Below, piece after piece: positions 1-10,520 of a DNA stretch of 53,715 nt (positions within the stretch are counted from its first letter, which is position 1; each line of letters begins with the position of its first letter). The notes beneath the pieces are model-generated. The model worked only from the letters and a program-made list of their open reading frames with translations. It did no database searches and was not told where the DNA came from. Source of the DNA: Aldersonia kunmingensis (lineage in GTDB: Bacteria; Actinomycetota; Actinomycetes; Mycobacteriales; Mycobacteriaceae); assembly GCF_001646865.1 (NCBI RefSeq), contig NZ_LRRB01000028.1, positions 1-53,715 of the forward strand, read 5' to 3'. The translations under genes and the position numbers were made by a program.

Positions 1-1717
1 GGATCCTCGGGTTCTCCTCCCCTGCTTGGGCTTCCACGCTCAGCGCGCCGCGCCGCGCTACGACCTGTTCGGGTGGCCGCCATGGGACTTCGACCGCAGT
101 GAGTAGCCGGGCCGGCTGCCGGAGTCGATGAGACACGGTCGCCGTGGTGCCATGTCCGTTGTGTTCGACCCGCACGCTGTCCACCAGCGCCTCGGTCAAT
201 TGCAGACCCAGACCCCGATCTGGTGACGGAGCCGGATCGCGCCAGTGTCCTTGATCGGCGACTTGGATACTGACCCGCCCGGTGTCCGCAAGCGCAGCCG
301 TGATCGTGCACACGGCGACATCTGCCGAATCAACATAAGCGTGTTCGATCGCGTTGGTCGCGAGCTCCACCATGGCGTGGCGCAGCGCGTGGGCATCGTC
401 ATCGCTTACCCGTGCACCGGTCATCCACTGGTCGAAACGCTCACGGACGATCGCCAGCGATGCCGGCGTCGCGACGACCTGCAAATCGAGATCCGGTGGC
501 GCTGTTGCCCGCTGACCGGCAAGCAGCGTGATGTCGTCGGTGTGCCCAGTGACCCGAATCAGCAACTCGAGCGTCTGGGTGCACACACGCTCGACCGGAG
601 AATCCGTATCGCCGCGCAGGGCGCGGTTGGCCGCGATATCGCCTGCGGCCTCGGCCAGTTCAACGGTGCTCTGAGCCGGCTCACGTCCAGGTCGTTCCAG
701 AATTCCGTCGGTATACAACAGCACGAGCTCGTCATCGGCGAGTCGGTCGCGACCGATCGACGTCGACAGAAATTCACCGCCAACCCCCACCGGGCCTGCG
801 CCGGTTGCCGGCAGATAGCGAGAATTGCCGCTCGTCGAGACCACCAACGGCGGCGGGTGCCCCGCCGTGCAGTACTCGAGCGCGCCGGTGTCCGGATCGA
901 GCAACACGACGCACACCGTCGCTGCCCTGGCACCACGGATCCGGTCGGCCGCGGCGTCGAGCCCGCTCAATCCCGCGGTGATATCGGTGTTGTTGGCCAG
1001 CTGTTCGTGCAGAACGATCCGTAGCTGTCCCATCGTTGCCGAGGCCGCAACGCCGTGGCCGACGACGTCACCCACCACCAGCGCGGTCCGTCCATCCGGC
1101 AGTACCAGCGCATCGAACCAATCGCCGCCCGCTGCGGTGTCCACATCGGCGAGCAAATACGTCGCGGCAATCTGCACCCGCGGCAACACCGGCACGCCCG
1201 TCGGCAACAACTCGCGTTGCACGGCGTCGACGAGGTCACGAGCCTGTTCGTAGCGACGTTCGGCTTCGACGGCGCGCTTGTGCGACGTCTGCCGCCCGCG
1301 CACTCGCTCGCTCACATCCACAACGTCGACAAGCACACCAATAACGTCGCCCTCGGGTCCCCGGAAGGGGTTCGCGTTGACGTCCACAAAGTACTCGACG
1401 AGCTGTCCCTTGATCGGTATCTCGACCTGAACACGGAGCTCACGCAGCGACTCGGACTGCCCCGACGTATAGACCCGATCGAAGATAGGCACAATCTGCT
1501 GCCCCATGGCCTCGGGAAACAGGTCCGGAACAGCCTTCCCGATCATGTCTCGGCGGCCGGTAAACGCCCGGTAAGCCCCAGTTGTCGCGACGATGCGGTG
1601 GTCGGGTCCGGTCAGGGCAACTGCAGCCAACCGAAGCTGATCGAAAACCCCGCTCACCACCAACGGATCGCCGACCTGTGCCGACAAATCACGCTCTGCT
1701 CCCGGTTGCCCAGCCAT
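1..1717 (-). CDS. PAS-SpoIIE phosphatase-HATPase regulator, C-terminus cut by window edge
   Basis: Multidomain regulator of an anti-sigma pathway, similar in layout to M. tuberculosis Rv1364c. The reading frame is open to base 1, so the C-terminus is missing. A PAS-type sensor lies at about residues 20-130. A SpoIIE/PP2C phosphatase follows, with metal-binding aspartates in GGDWFDA (about residue 199) and VVGDVVGHG (about 217). A histidine-kinase-like ATPase (RsbW type) comes next, with N-box NAIEH (about 454), VADQG and RGLGL. Family members often end in a STAS domain, which would lie beyond the edge. The chosen ATG at 1717 has GGAGG three bases upstream; an in-frame stop lies at 1811-1813. 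Inferred role: phosphatase/kinase switch on an anti-anti-sigma factor for a SigF-like stress sigma factor. Confidence 0.85.
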   Translation of the reverse strand, partial: MAGQPGAERDLSAQVGDPLVVSGVFDQLRLAAVALTGPDHRIVATTGAYRAFTGRRDMIGKAVPDLFPEAMGQQIVPIFDRVYTSGQSESLRELRVQVEIPIKGQLVEYFVDVNANPFRGPEGDVIGVLVDVVDVSERVRGRQTSHKRAVEAERRYEQARDLVDAVQRELLPTGVPVLPRVQIAATYLLADVDTAAGGDWFDALVLPDGRTALVVGDVVGHGVAASATMGQLRIVLHEQLANNTDITAGLSGLDAAADRIRGARAATVCVVLLDPDTGALEYCTAGHPPPLVVSTSGNSRYLPATGAGPVGVGGEFLSTSIGRDRLADDELVLLYTDGILERPGREPAQSTVELAEAAGDIAANRALRGDTDSPVERVCTQTLELLIRVTGHTDDITLLAGQRATAPPDLDLQVVATPASLAIVRERFDQWMTGARVSDDDAHALRHAMVELATNAIEHAYVDSADVAVCTITAALADTGRVSIQVADQGHWRDPAPSPDRGLGLQLTEALVDSVRVEHNGHGTTATVSHRLRQPARLLTAVEVPWRPPEQVVARRGALSVEAQAGEENPRI

Positions 1718-1817
1718 ACGCCTCCGCCGTTGCGCATCGAGATCGAATTCCGCTTTCCCACGGTCTACCCGCCAAACGATCGAGAAAACGGACCTCAGCG
1801 CACAGACGGATCACGAT

Positions 1818-4800
1818 CTAGCTGCCGAACACCTCGAGCACGACGTTGCGGGCGCGCCGGGTGACGCGCAGGTAATGGTCGAGGAACTCGCCCGGATCGT
1901 CGGTCTTCCATCCCGCCGCGCGGGCGATGGCAACCAGTTCCCGGCCCGCGCTGGGCAGTTGATCACTCGGCTTACCTCGCACCAACACGAGTGCGTTGCG
2001 CGCCCGCGTCGCGGTGATCCAGGCCTCCCGTAGCAGTTCGACATCGGCCGGATTCACCAGTCCCGCAGCCGAAATCGCGTCGAGGGTCTGCAATGTGGAT
2101 GTGTTGTGCAGCGACTGCACTTCGTGCGCGTGCTTGAGCTGCAGCAACTGCACGGTCCATTCGATATCGGACAGGGCGCCGCGGCCGAGCTTCGTGTGCG
2201 TCAGCGGGTCGGCACCGCGCGGAAGCCGCTCGGAATCCACCCGCGCCTTGATGCGGCGGATTTCCCGGACGTCGTCGGGCGAGATGCCGCCCTTCGGGTA
2301 GCGGACAGCATCGATGGTGTGCAGGAACCGCAGACCGAGATCCGCGTCGCCCGCGACCGGATGCGCGCGTAGCAGCGCCTGGACCTCCCACGGCTGCGCC
2401 CACTGCTCGTAGTAGGCCTGATATGCGCCGATGGTTCGGACGAGCGGGCCGCTGCGCCCCTCCGGGCGGAGGTTGGCGTCGACGTCGAGCGGTGGATCGA
2501 CACTCGGCGCACCGAGCACCCGCTGCACCTTCTCGGCGATTCCAGTGGCCCACCGCACGGCCTTGTTCTCATCCGCCCCAGCCACCGGATCGCAGACGAA
2601 CATCACGTCGGCATCGGAGCCGTAGCCCAGTTCGGCACCACCGAGGCGACCCATGCCGATCACGGCGAACGTCGCCGGTGCCTTTTCTCCCAACTCGGCC
2701 TCGCTCGCCGAAATCGCCGACTCCAGTGCCGCATTGAGCACGGCCGACCACACCGATGACAGCGCTGCGCACACCTCCTCGACCTCGAGCATGCCGAGCA
2801 TGTCGGCCGATGCCACCCGAGCGAGTTCGTACCGGCGCAGCGAACGTGCCGCAGCCGCAGCGCGTTCTGCGGTGTCGTAGCGGGCCGACGAGGACATGAT
2901 GCCCCGCGCAACGTCTTCGATCTTCGGGCCGAGCAGCAGCGGGCCTGCCGGGCCATCCGCATACATCCGGATGACCTCGGGCGCATTGATCAGCAGGTCC
3001 GGCAGATACGCGGACCCGCCGAGCACGATCATCAGGCGCTGCGCGACCGCGCTCTCGTCGCGCAACTCGCGCAGGAACCACGTCTCGTCTTCCAGTGCCT
3101 CGGACACCCGCCGATAGGCGAGCAGTCCCTTGTCCGGATCGGGTGTGTCGCCGAGCCACTCGAGCAGGGTGGGCAGCAGCAGCGACTGGATCCGGCCCTT
3201 GCGGGTGCCCTCCGCGGTGAGCGCCCGCAGGTGGTTGATGGCGTGTTCGGGTGCGACGTAGCCGAGCACGGCGAGCTGACGTACCGCGGCCTCGGGGCCC
3301 ATCGCCAGTGCGCTGGTCCGGATTACCGATTCGAGCAGCGGGCGGTAGAACAGCTTGCCGTGCAGGCGGCCGACCCGCTGCGCGTTGCGCTTGATCTCGG
3401 CACGCAGCACACCGGTCGCGTCCTGGCGGCCGTCGGGACGCATGTGCGCGGCCCGCGCGAGCCAGCGCATGCCCTCGGTGTCGTCCTCGGGCGGCAGCAG
3501 ATGAGTGCGCTTGAGCTTCTGCAGTTGCAGCCGATGCTCGAGCAGCCGCAGGAACTCGTACGACGCGGTCAGGTTCGCTGCATCGTCGCGCCCGACATAG
3601 CCACCGTCCGCCAAGCGCGCGAGGGCGGTGACGGTGTCCGGCACGTGCAGCGAATTATCGAGGCGGCCGTGTACGAGTTGCAGTAGCTGCACCGCGAATT
3701 CGACGTCACGAAGGCTGCCGGTACCGAGCTTGAGCTCGCGATTACGCAGGTCCGCGGGAACCAGGCTCTCCACCCGTCGGCGCATCGCCTGCACCTCGGT
3801 CACGAAGTCTTCCCGCTCCGATGCCTTCCACACCATCGGCATCAGCGCGGCACAATAACTTTCGCCGAGCTGCAGATCCCCGGTGCTCGGCCTCGCTTTG
3901 AGCAGTGCCTGGAACTCCCAGGTCTTGGCCCAGCGCTCGTAGTAGGCGATGTGCGAGTCGAGTGTGCGGGTCAGCTCGCCGCGCCGCCCCTCCGGTCGCA
4001 GTCCGGCGTCTACCTCGAAGAAGGCCTCGGTGCCGATCTTCATCATCTCGGCGGCGATCCGGTTGGACTTCGTGTCGGCGGGCTCCGCAACGAAGACGAC
4101 ATCCACGTCGCTGACGTAATTCAGTTCGCGCGCACCACATTTGCCCATCGCCAGCACCGCGATCCGCGTCGGCAGCGGCTCGTCCGGACTGATGGTCGCG
4201 ATGGCCACCGCGAGCGCGGCGGTCAGCGCGGCATCGGCGAGATCGGACAGGTGGTTACCGACCGCGACGTATGGCAGCACCGGCTCGTCCTCGACCACCG
4301 CGGCCATGTCGAGGCCGGCCAGCACGAGCAACTGGTCGCGATAGCACTTACGAAGGGCAATAACGGCTTTGGGGCCGGTGAGCGCGGCACGGTAAACCAG
4401 CGCCCCGGCGTTCGGCCCTTCCTCCGGGGTGGCGTCGACGGCGGCGAGTAGATCCGCCGTCATCGATTCCTTGCTGGGCAGGTTCCTGGCCCGAAGCAGG
4501 CCCCACGCCCCCGGGTCGGCAACCAGGTGATCGGCGAGCGCGCTCGACGCGCCGATCACCCCGAAGAGCCGCCCCCGCAATGACGTATCCGTCTGCAGCG
4601 CCTGGTCGAGCTCATTCCAGTCCGTACCGAGGCCGTCACGCAGGGCGACGATGGTCCGCAGCGCCAGATCCGCATCAGGGGCACGCGACAGCGACCACAG
4701 CAGCGGAACATTCTCGATCCGGCTCCAACCCAGCGATCGCAGATCGGCGGCGGCGTTCGGCTCCACCAGACCGAGCCGACCCGCGCTCGGAACTACAGGT

Positions 4801-4823
4801 CGTGACGTACCGGGTGCGGGCAT
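1818..4823 (-). CDS. glnE: Bifunctional glutamine synthetase adenylyltransferase/adenylyl-removase
   Basis: GlnE adenylylates or deadenylylates type I-beta glutamine synthetase according to nitrogen status. The 1001-residue length is normal for the family. Two nucleotidyltransferase halves are visible, each with the GSDxD-type metal motif: [10 protein letters not shown] near residue 238 (adenylyl-removing half) and [10 protein letters not shown] near residue 734 (adenylylating half). GlnD-like helical segments separate them. The gene lies 31 bases downstream of a glutamine synthetase gene on the same strand, as in mycobacteria (Rv2221c/Rv2222c). No clear ribosome binding site precedes ATG 4823. 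The neighbouring synthetase appears to lack the target tyrosine, so the real substrate is probably a GlnA1 encoded elsewhere. Confidence 0.96.
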   Translation of the reverse strand: MPAPGTSRPVVPSAGRLGLVEPNAAADLRSLGWSRIENVPLLWSLSRAPDADLALRTIVALRDGLGTDWNELDQALQTDTSLRGRLFGVIGASSALADHLVADPGAWGLLRARNLPSKESMTADLLAAVDATPEEGPNAGALVYRAALTGPKAVIALRKCYRDQLLVLAGLDMAAVVEDEPVLPYVAVGNHLSDLADAALTAALAVAIATISPDEPLPTRIAVLAMGKCGARELNYVSDVDVVFVAEPADTKSNRIAAEMMKIGTEAFFEVDAGLRPEGRRGELTRTLDSHIAYYERWAKTWEFQALLKARPSTGDLQLGESYCAALMPMVWKASEREDFVTEVQAMRRRVESLVPADLRNRELKLGTGSLRDVEFAVQLLQLVHGRLDNSLHVPDTVTALARLADGGYVGRDDAANLTASYEFLRLLEHRLQLQKLKRTHLLPPEDDTEGMRWLARAAHMRPDGRQDATGVLRAEIKRNAQRVGRLHGKLFYRPLLESVIRTSALAMGPEAAVRQLAVLGYVAPEHAINHLRALTAEGTRKGRIQSLLLPTLLEWLGDTPDPDKGLLAYRRVSEALEDETWFLRELRDESAVAQRLMIVLGGSAYLPDLLINAPEVIRMYADGPAGPLLLGPKIEDVARGIMSSSARYDTAERAAAAARSLRRYELARVASADMLGMLEVEEVCAALSSVWSAVLNAALESAISASEAELGEKAPATFAVIGMGRLGGAELGYGSDADVMFVCDPVAGADENKAVRWATGIAEKVQRVLGAPSVDPPLDVDANLRPEGRSGPLVRTIGAYQAYYEQWAQPWEVQALLRAHPVAGDADLGLRFLHTIDAVRYPKGGISPDDVREIRRIKARVDSERLPRGADPLTHTKLGRGALSDIEWTVQLLQLKHAHEVQSLHNTSTLQTLDAISAAGLVNPADVELLREAWITATRARNALVLVRGKPSDQLPSAGRELVAIARAAGWKTDDPGEFLDHYLRVTRRARNVVLEVFGS

Positions 4824-4854
4824 GCAGCAAAGATATCCGAGGGTGCGACGTCTT

Positions 4855-6195
4855 TCAGAGGCCGAGGTACTGCTCGAGCTCGAACGGCGTCACGCGGCTG
4901 CGGTACTCCTCCCATTCGCGGCGCTTGTTGCGCAGGAAGAAGTCGTAGACGTGCTCACCGAGCGCCTCGGCGACGAGTTCGGATTTCTCCATCGCGTTGA
5001 GCGCCTCGTTGAGGTTCGCCGGCAGGTCCCGGAAGCCCATCGCACGCCGCTCGGCGCCGGTCAGCGCTGCCACATCCTCTTCGGCCGCGGGGCCAAGGGT
5101 GTAGCCCTTCTCGATGCCGCGGAGACCGGCCGCGAGCACCACCGCGAAGGCGAGGTACGGGTTGCACGCCGAGTCAGGCGAACGGATCTCGACACGACGC
5201 GACGCCGCCTTGTTCGGCGTGTACATCGGTACACGGATCAACGCCGAGCGGTTGGACCGGCCCCACGTTGCCGCCGTCGGCGCCTCGCCGCCACGAATCA
5301 GGCGCTTGTAGGAGTTCACCCACTGGTTGGTGACCGCGGTGATCTCGTTGGCGTGCTCGAGCACGCCGGCGACGAACGCCCGAGCGGTCTCGGACAGCTG
5401 GATCGGATCGTCCGGATCGTGGAACGCGTTGGTCTCACCCTCGAACAGACTCATGTGCGTGTGCATCGCGGAGCCCGGGTACTTGGTGAACGGCTTGGGC
5501 ATGAACGTCGCGCGCACGCCCTCCTCGATCGCGACCTCCTTGATGAGGTACCGGAAGGTCATCACGTTGTCCGCCATCGACAGCGCGTCCGCATACCGCA
5601 GGTCGATCTCCTGCTGGCCGGGCGCGCCCTCATGATGGGTGAATTCGACCGAGATGCCCATCGACTCGAGCGCGTCGATGGCGTGGCGGCGGAAGTTCGG
5701 CGCGCTCTCGTGCACGGTCTGGTCGAAGAAACCGCCGGTGTCGGCCGGAGTCGGCGGGGTTCCGTCGTTCGGCGCGTTCTCCACGAGGAAGAACTCGATC
5801 TCGGGATGGACGTAGCAGCTGAAGCCCAGGTCGGCAGCCTTGTTCAACTGCCTGCGCAGCACGTGCCGCGGGTCGGCCCAGGACGGCGACCCGTCCGGCA
5901 TCACGATGTCGCAGAACATGCGCGCCGAATGCTGGTGGCCCTTGCTGCTGGCCCACGGCAGAATCTGGAAACTCGACGGGTCGGGCTTGGCGACCATGTC
6001 GGCCTCCGATACCCGGGCGAAGCCCTCGATCGCCGAACCGTCGAAGCCAATTCCGTCCTCGAATGCGCCTTCCAACTCGGCGGGCGCAATGGCCACCGAT
6101 TTCAGGTATCCCTGCACGTCGGTGAACCACAGACGGACGAACCGAATGTCGCGCTCCTCGAGGGTCCGAAGCACGAATTCCTTTTGACGATCCAT
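4855..6195 (-). CDS. glnA2: Glutamine synthetase, type I-alpha-like (GlnA2)
   Basis: ATP-dependent ligation of ammonia to glutamate. The 446 residues match mycobacterial GlnA2 (Rv2222c) from [19 protein letters not shown] onward, so ATG 6195 is preferred over an upstream ATG at 6213. Visible motifs include the beta-Grasp start ([17 protein letters not shown]), [10 protein letters not shown], the metal/glutamate segment [12 protein letters not shown], the ATP-site region around [16 protein letters not shown], and RSALIRVP. At the place where adenylylated synthetases carry NLYDLP, this protein reads GFRDLP. It therefore seems to lack the adenylylation tyrosine and would not be controlled by GlnE. 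It sits directly upstream of glnE on the same strand. Confidence 0.95.
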   Translation of the reverse strand: MDRQKEFVLRTLEERDIRFVRLWFTDVQGYLKSVAIAPAELEGAFEDGIGFDGSAIEGFARVSEADMVAKPDPSSFQILPWASSKGHQHSARMFCDIVMPDGSPSWADPRHVLRRQLNKAADLGFSCYVHPEIEFFLVENAPNDGTPPTPADTGGFFDQTVHESAPNFRRHAIDALESMGISVEFTHHEGAPGQQEIDLRYADALSMADNVMTFRYLIKEVAIEEGVRATFMPKPFTKYPGSAMHTHMSLFEGETNAFHDPDDPIQLSETARAFVAGVLEHANEITAVTNQWVNSYKRLIRGGEAPTAATWGRSNRSALIRVPMYTPNKAASRRVEIRSPDSACNPYLAFAVVLAAGLRGIEKGYTLGPAAEEDVAALTGAERRAMGFRDLPANLNEALNAMEKSELVAEALGEHVYDFFLRNKRREWEEYRSRVTPFELEQYLGL

Positions 6196-6299
6196 GCTCG
6201 CGAGACTAGGCATGCAGCGTTAACTCTGTGTTACGTTGCGAAATCGGAATCTGCCGCGAACTTCTCACATCGCGGATTTTGGCCGCGTGATGTCGGCTT

Positions 6300-7832
6300 T
6301 CAGCACGTCAGCCCTTCGGGCGGCGAAATCGTATCGATCAGGTAATCGGCGACCGCAGTGTCCACGCACGGCACCCCGGACAACACCACGGTGTGCTGCG
6401 TCCCGCGGTAGGTGAGCAGCACACCACCCAGCTGGTCGGCCAACTCCACGCCCGCCGCGTACGGCGTCGCCGGATCCTCGGTGGTCGACACGACAAGAAC
6501 GGGTGCGAGTCCCGCCACCGAGATGCGATGCGGCGTCATCGTCGCCGGGACCGGCCACTGGGCGCACAGATCCAGCGGCGCCTCGCCGGTGCCGCGACCG
6601 TCGTCGAGGAACGGGGCGGCCTGGCGGTATCGAGCGTCGGCCTCCCCCACCACCGCCCGATCCGTCACCCGCGGATCGTCCACGCACCGGATCGCGTTGA
6701 ACGCGTCGTTGAGATTCGAGTACTCGCCTTCGTCGCCCCGCCCCTCGGACATGTCGGCGAGCCGCAGCAGGGTGTCACCGTGGCCACGGGTCAACTCCCG
6801 CAGTCCGCCAGTAAGCGTGCGCCACTGGTCGGGCGAGTACAGCGCCTGCAGCGTGCCCGCGATCGCGTCGTTGTATCCGAGTCCGCGTGAGTCATTCGTC
6901 GCGGCAGGCCGTTCGATGAGCGGATCGACCAGGGCGCGATAAGCCTCCACGGCGCGGGCCGAGTCGGACCCGAGCGGGCATGCCGCTGCCGCGGCGCAAT
7001 CGCGGGCGTACGCATCGAAGGCACCCTGGAACCCGGCCGCCTGCTGCACCGCCTCCTCGATCGGGTTGCCATCGGGCAACACGGCCCCGTCGAGGACCAG
7101 CGCGCGCACATGCTGCGGGAACTGCTCGGCGTAGGCGGCTCCGATCCGGGTGCCGTACGAATAGCCGATGTAGTTGAGCTTCTCGTCACCGAGCGCGGAC
7201 CGGATGATGTCGAGATCGCGCACCACCTCCCGGGTGCCGACATGCGCCAGCAGTTCGTCACCGCCGTCGCTTTCACAACCGGCGGCGTAATCCCGATCCT
7301 CGCGCTCGGTGTCTGCGATCCCGGTCGCGGTCATGTCGATGTCGAGGTCCTTGCGCTCGGCATCGGCTTGCTCGGGCGTGACGCAGCGCACGGTCGGTGT
7401 CGAGGCTCCGATCCCGCGCGGGTCGAACCCGACGACGTCGAAGTGTTCGGCGATCGGCGTGCCATTCGCGCGCGTCGCCATACCCAGCCCCGAGCCGCCC
7501 GGTCCGCCGGGGTTCAGCAATAGCGAGCCGATCTTCGAGCCGGTCGCGGGCGAACGCGAGATCGCGATCCGAGCGGTATCGCCATCGGGCTTGTCGTAGT
7601 CGAGCGGGACGGCGATCCATGCGCATTCGAGCGTGGAGGACAGCGGCATATCGCTCTCAAATCCGTCGCACGTCGACCACTTCGGCGATTGGTCGTAGAA
7701 CTGCGTGAGTTCGGCAGCGACCGGGTCTGCCTGATCGGCCGGGTCCGCGGGATCCGAGCCGGTGCATCCGGCCAGCACAGCGGCGACAAGTCCGACGATC
7801 GCCGGTACGACGAGACGGGTGGCGATCGACAT
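6300..7832 (-). CDS. Exported lipoprotein alpha/beta-hydrolase peptidase (CaeA/Hip1 family)
   Basis: Secreted serine peptidase or esterase of the TAP family, homologous by content and position to mycobacterial Rv2223c/Rv2224c (Hip1/CaeA). The start chosen is ATG 7832, which gives a hydrophobic signal and a lipobox (VAAVLAGC), so a lipid-anchored cell-envelope enzyme is likely; the longer reading to 7931 would bury this signal. Oxyanion segment LLLNPGGPGGSG, nucleophile elbow GYSYG near residue 222, and a C-terminal TAP-like domain with an aspartate in STTEDPATPY and a histidine in GTQHTVV complete the triad. M. tuberculosis has two tandem copies; only one is present here. It diverges from panB. 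Confidence 0.9.
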   Translation of the reverse strand: MSIATRLVVPAIVGLVAAVLAGCTGSDPADPADQADPVAAELTQFYDQSPKWSTCDGFESDMPLSSTLECAWIAVPLDYDKPDGDTARIAISRSPATGSKIGSLLLNPGGPGGSGLGMATRANGTPIAEHFDVVGFDPRGIGASTPTVRCVTPEQADAERKDLDIDMTATGIADTEREDRDYAAGCESDGGDELLAHVGTREVVRDLDIIRSALGDEKLNYIGYSYGTRIGAAYAEQFPQHVRALVLDGAVLPDGNPIEEAVQQAAGFQGAFDAYARDCAAAAACPLGSDSARAVEAYRALVDPLIERPAATNDSRGLGYNDAIAGTLQALYSPDQWRTLTGGLRELTRGHGDTLLRLADMSEGRGDEGEYSNLNDAFNAIRCVDDPRVTDRAVVGEADARYRQAAPFLDDGRGTGEAPLDLCAQWPVPATMTPHRISVAGLAPVLVVSTTEDPATPYAAGVELADQLGGVLLTYRGTQHTVVLSGVPCVDTAVADYLIDTISPPEGLTC

Positions 7833-8049
7833 CCCACGAGGGTAGGCGAGCCGATCGGATGGTCGTCTTCGCGATGCGACGCAGGTCCGCGCCACCCCCG
7901 AGCCCGTCACACTTTGCCCAGCTTGTGACAAATTGCACTGATCAGCGCCCTACAAGTGGGCATCACGCAGTGGAAGAATCAACTGCGTCATCGACTTCGT
8001 CATTACCCGGGGACCCGCGTTGGGCCTCGAGGATAAGGAAGGGACAAAG

Positions 8050-8904
8050 ATGTCCGAGTCAATCGCGCCTGTCTACGGTGCGGCTACAGATACCTCGGCA
8101 GACGCTCCAAAGCGCAAGACCCGTATTCACCACCTCCAGGCCATGAAGGCCGCGGGTGACCGCTGGGCCATGCTCACCGCGTACGACTTCTCCACCGCGC
8201 GCATCTTCGAGGAGGCCGGCATCCCGGTCCTGCTCGTCGGCGATTCGGCTGCGAACGTCGTCTACGGCTACGAGACCACGGTCCCCGTCACGATCGACGA
8301 GCTCATCCCGCTCGTCCGCGGCGTGGTCCGAGGCGCTCCGCACGCGCTGGTCGTGGCGGATCTCCCGTTCGGCAGCTACGAAACCTCGCCCCAGCAGGCG
8401 GTGGACAGCGCTACCCGGTTCATGAAGGAAGGCCTCGCGCACGCGGTCAAGCTCGAGGGCGGCGAGCGTGCGGTCGACGCGATCGCGGCGATCACCGCGG
8501 CCGGTATCCCGGTCATGGCGCATATCGGCTTCACCCCGCAGAGCGTGAACTCGCTCGGCGGCTTCCGTGTGCAGGGCCGCGGCGACGGCGCCGAGCAGCT
8601 GGTTGCCGACGCCATCGCGGTTCAGGAGGCAGGCGCCTTCTCGGTCGTGATGGAAATGGTGCCCGCCGATCTCGCCGGCCAGGTCACCCGCAAGCTGAGC
8701 ATTCCGACCGTCGGCATCGGCGCCGGCAACGAATGCGACGCGCAGGTGCTCGTCTGGCAGGACATGGCCGGCATGACCAGTGGCAAGACCGCGAAGTTCG
8801 TCAAGCGCTTCGGTGCGGTCGGCGACGAATTGCGCAGCGCTGCCGCTCAGTACGCTGCCGAGGTCCGTACCGGCGCCTTCCCGGACGCCGAGCACAGCTT
8901 CTAG
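8050..8904 (+). CDS. panB: 3-methyl-2-oxobutanoate hydroxymethyltransferase
   Basis: First committed step of pantothenate (coenzyme A) synthesis: transfers a hydroxymethyl group from methylene-tetrahydrofolate to 2-oxoisovalerate to give ketopantoate. The 284 residues show the PanB TIM-barrel landmarks: [57 protein letters not shown] and [20 protein letters not shown] 8050 is preceded by GGAAGGG at suitable spacing; an in-frame ATG at 8020 lacks this. The gene diverges from the lipoprotein peptidase and ends in a hairpin at 8923-8956. The same neighbours occur in M. tuberculosis (Rv2224c-Rv2225). Confidence 0.97.
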   Translation: MSESIAPVYGAATDTSADAPKRKTRIHHLQAMKAAGDRWAMLTAYDFSTARIFEEAGIPVLLVGDSAANVVYGYETTVPVTIDELIPLVRGVVRGAPHALVVADLPFGSYETSPQQAVDSATRFMKEGLAHAVKLEGGERAVDAIAAITAAGIPVMAHIGFTPQSVNSLGGFRVQGRGDGAEQLVADAIAVQEAGAFSVVMEMVPADLAGQVTRKLSIPTVGIGAGNECDAQVLVWQDMAGMTSGKTAKFVKRFGAVGDELRSAAAQYAAEVRTGAFPDAEHSF

Positions 8905-8922
8905 AAGCCCAGAACCCCTGAC

Positions 8923-8956
8923 TGCTCGTGGTCACCTTCCACGGTGATCACGAGCA
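8923..8956 (+). terminator. Hairpin downstream of panB
   Basis: A 14-bp stem (TGCTCGTGGTCACC with GGTGATCACGAGCA, one G-T pair) with a 6-base loop begins 18 bases after the panB stop. There is no T tail, so termination efficiency is uncertain. Two weaker inverted repeats follow: GGCCGC/GCGGCC at 8960-8987 and TGTTCGG/CCGAACA at 8991-9014. No gene is seen up to 9116. Confidence 0.6.
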
Positions 8957-9116
8957 TATGGCCGCTACTTCCGGCCTCACCGCGGCCATTTGTTCGGTGT
9001 CGCGAACCCGAACATATGGCCCCCGTTCCCCGGTGATCACGCGGAGGCGGTGCAACGGCGGCCCGGCAGCGGTGCTGGCGGCGCGGTACTCGGCACCGGG
9101 CTGGCAGACTCGGAGA

Positions 9117-9539
9117 ATGCCGACTCGCCGGATCCGTTTCGCAGTCCTCGCCGTCGCGGCGCTCGCCCTGACCGCGGCCTGCGAAAGCCAGACCACCGAA
9201 TCCCCCACGTCCACTTCATCTCCTGAGCCGAGCACCGCCACGCCCCGCGAGACGATTCCGGGCGCCCCCGCGGTGACCGCAGCGGCAGCCCAGCAGCTGT
9301 GCGACGCGATTGAGGCGGAACTGTCGAACTGGCGCATCCAGGGCCCGACGCTGGGCAAGCCGGGGCTCAACATCGTCGTGCAAACCTGGGCGGCGCAGAA
9401 CGGCACGATCAATATCGAGGTGCTGCGCAACCGCGCGCTGATCGACTCGGTGACTACCGAGCACTGCCCCGAGGTGCGGCAGCAGGCGATGGAATTGCTC
9501 GAAATTCCCGATCTCGCTTCCGGACTCGTCGGGTTCTAG
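9117..9539 (+). CDS. Small lipoprotein of unknown function
   Basis: A 140-residue predicted lipoprotein. ATG 9117 gives an arginine-rich N-terminus, a hydrophobic stretch and the lipobox LTAAC at about residues 18-22, followed by a Ser/Thr/Pro-rich linker typical of a surface-tethered domain. The remaining approximately 95 residues contain two cysteines (LCDAIEAEL and EHCPEV) that could form a disulphide. I do not recognise the family. The gene ends three bases before proline iminopeptidase and is probably co-transcribed with it. The longer reading from 8928 crosses hairpins and destroys the signal peptide. Confidence 0.75.
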   Translation: MPTRRIRFAVLAVAALALTAACESQTTESPTSTSSPEPSTATPRETIPGAPAVTAAAAQQLCDAIEAELSNWRIQGPTLGKPGLNIVVQTWAAQNGTINIEVLRNRALIDSVTTEHCPEVRQQAMELLEIPDLASGLVGF

Positions 9540-9542
9540 ATC

Positions 9543-10520
9543 ATGCGCACGCTGTATCCCGAGCTCGATCCGTACGACAGCGGTCACCTCGATGTCGGCG
9601 ACGGCCAGCAGATCTACTGGGAGACGAGTGGCAACCCGGACGGGAAACCGGCGGTGTTCCTGCACGGCGGCCCGGGCGGCGGCACCGCGCCGTTCAACCG
9701 GCAGTTCTTCGATCCCACGGCCTATCGAATCGTGCTGCTCGACCAGCGCGGCTGCGGCAACTCGACCCCGCACGTCGCCGAGGCCACCGTGCCCGAGGAT
9801 CTTGCGACCAATACGACGGACCACCTGATCTCCGATATCGAGGCCGTGCGTAATCATCTCGGCGTCGAGCAGTGGCTCGTGTTCGGCGGATCCTGGGGAT
9901 CGACACTCGCACTCGCCTACGCCCAGCGATACCCGAGCCGGGTCACCGAATTGGTGCTGCGCGGCATATTCCTGTTGCGGCGCAAGGAAATCGACTGGTA
10001 CTACAACGGCTCCACCGGATACATATTCCCCGAGATGTGGGAGAAGTTCGTCGCTCCGGTACCCGAATCCGAACGTGGCGGAGACTTCGTCGAGGCCTAC
10101 CACCGCCTGCTCTGGGACGCCGACCCCGCGGTGTCGATCCCCGCCGCGGTGGCCTGGTCCACCTGGGAAAGCGCCACGAGTTCGCTCCTCCCCAAACCCG
10201 AACGGGTCGCCGAGGCAGCCGACCCGCGGTTCGCGCTCGCCTTCGCGAGGATCGAGAACCACTACTTCCGCCACGCCGGCTTCCTCACTGAAGAGCAACT
10301 GCTGCAGGATATTTCGTCGATCGCGGATATCCCCGCAGTGATCGTGCAGGGCCGCTACGACGTCGTGTGCCCTGCGACGAGCGCATGGGAACTGCACCGG
10401 GCGTGGCCGGGTTCGGAACTGTGCATCGTCGACGACGCGGGCCACGCGTCGAACGAGCCGGGCATCGTCGACGGACTGGTCGCCGCCACCGACAGGTTCC
10501 GGGCGGGGGCGACATCGTGA
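9543..10520 (+). CDS. pip: Proline iminopeptidase
   Basis: Cytosolic alpha/beta-hydrolase (peptidase family S33) that removes N-terminal proline from peptides. The 325 residues carry the oxyanion motif HGGPGGG near residue 41, DQRGCGNSTPH, the nucleophile elbow GGSWGSTLALAYA near residue 118, WENHYF-type cap residues (RIENHYFRH), the acid in QGRYDVVCPA and the histidine in DDAGHAS. The length is usual for the family. The gene follows a lipoprotein gene by three bases and its stop overlaps the GTG of the CHAD gene as GTGA, indicating translational coupling. Confidence 0.95.
   Translation: MRTLYPELDPYDSGHLDVGDGQQIYWETSGNPDGKPAVFLHGGPGGGTAPFNRQFFDPTAYRIVLLDQRGCGNSTPHVAEATVPEDLATNTTDHLISDIEAVRNHLGVEQWLVFGGSWGSTLALAYAQRYPSRVTELVLRGIFLLRRKEIDWYYNGSTGYIFPEMWEKFVAPVPESERGGDFVEAYHRLLWDADPAVSIPAAVAWSTWESATSSLLPKPERVAEAADPRFALAFARIENHYFRHAGFLTEEQLLQDISSIADIPAVIVQGRYDVVCPATSAWELHRAWPGSELCIVDDAGHASNEPGIVDGLVAATDRFRAGATS

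Noticed and set aside
245-1024. Plus-strand 259-codon frame at the left edge
   Set aside because: The minus strand holds a complete PAS-SpoIIE-HATPase reading in this region; the plus frame is its shadow.
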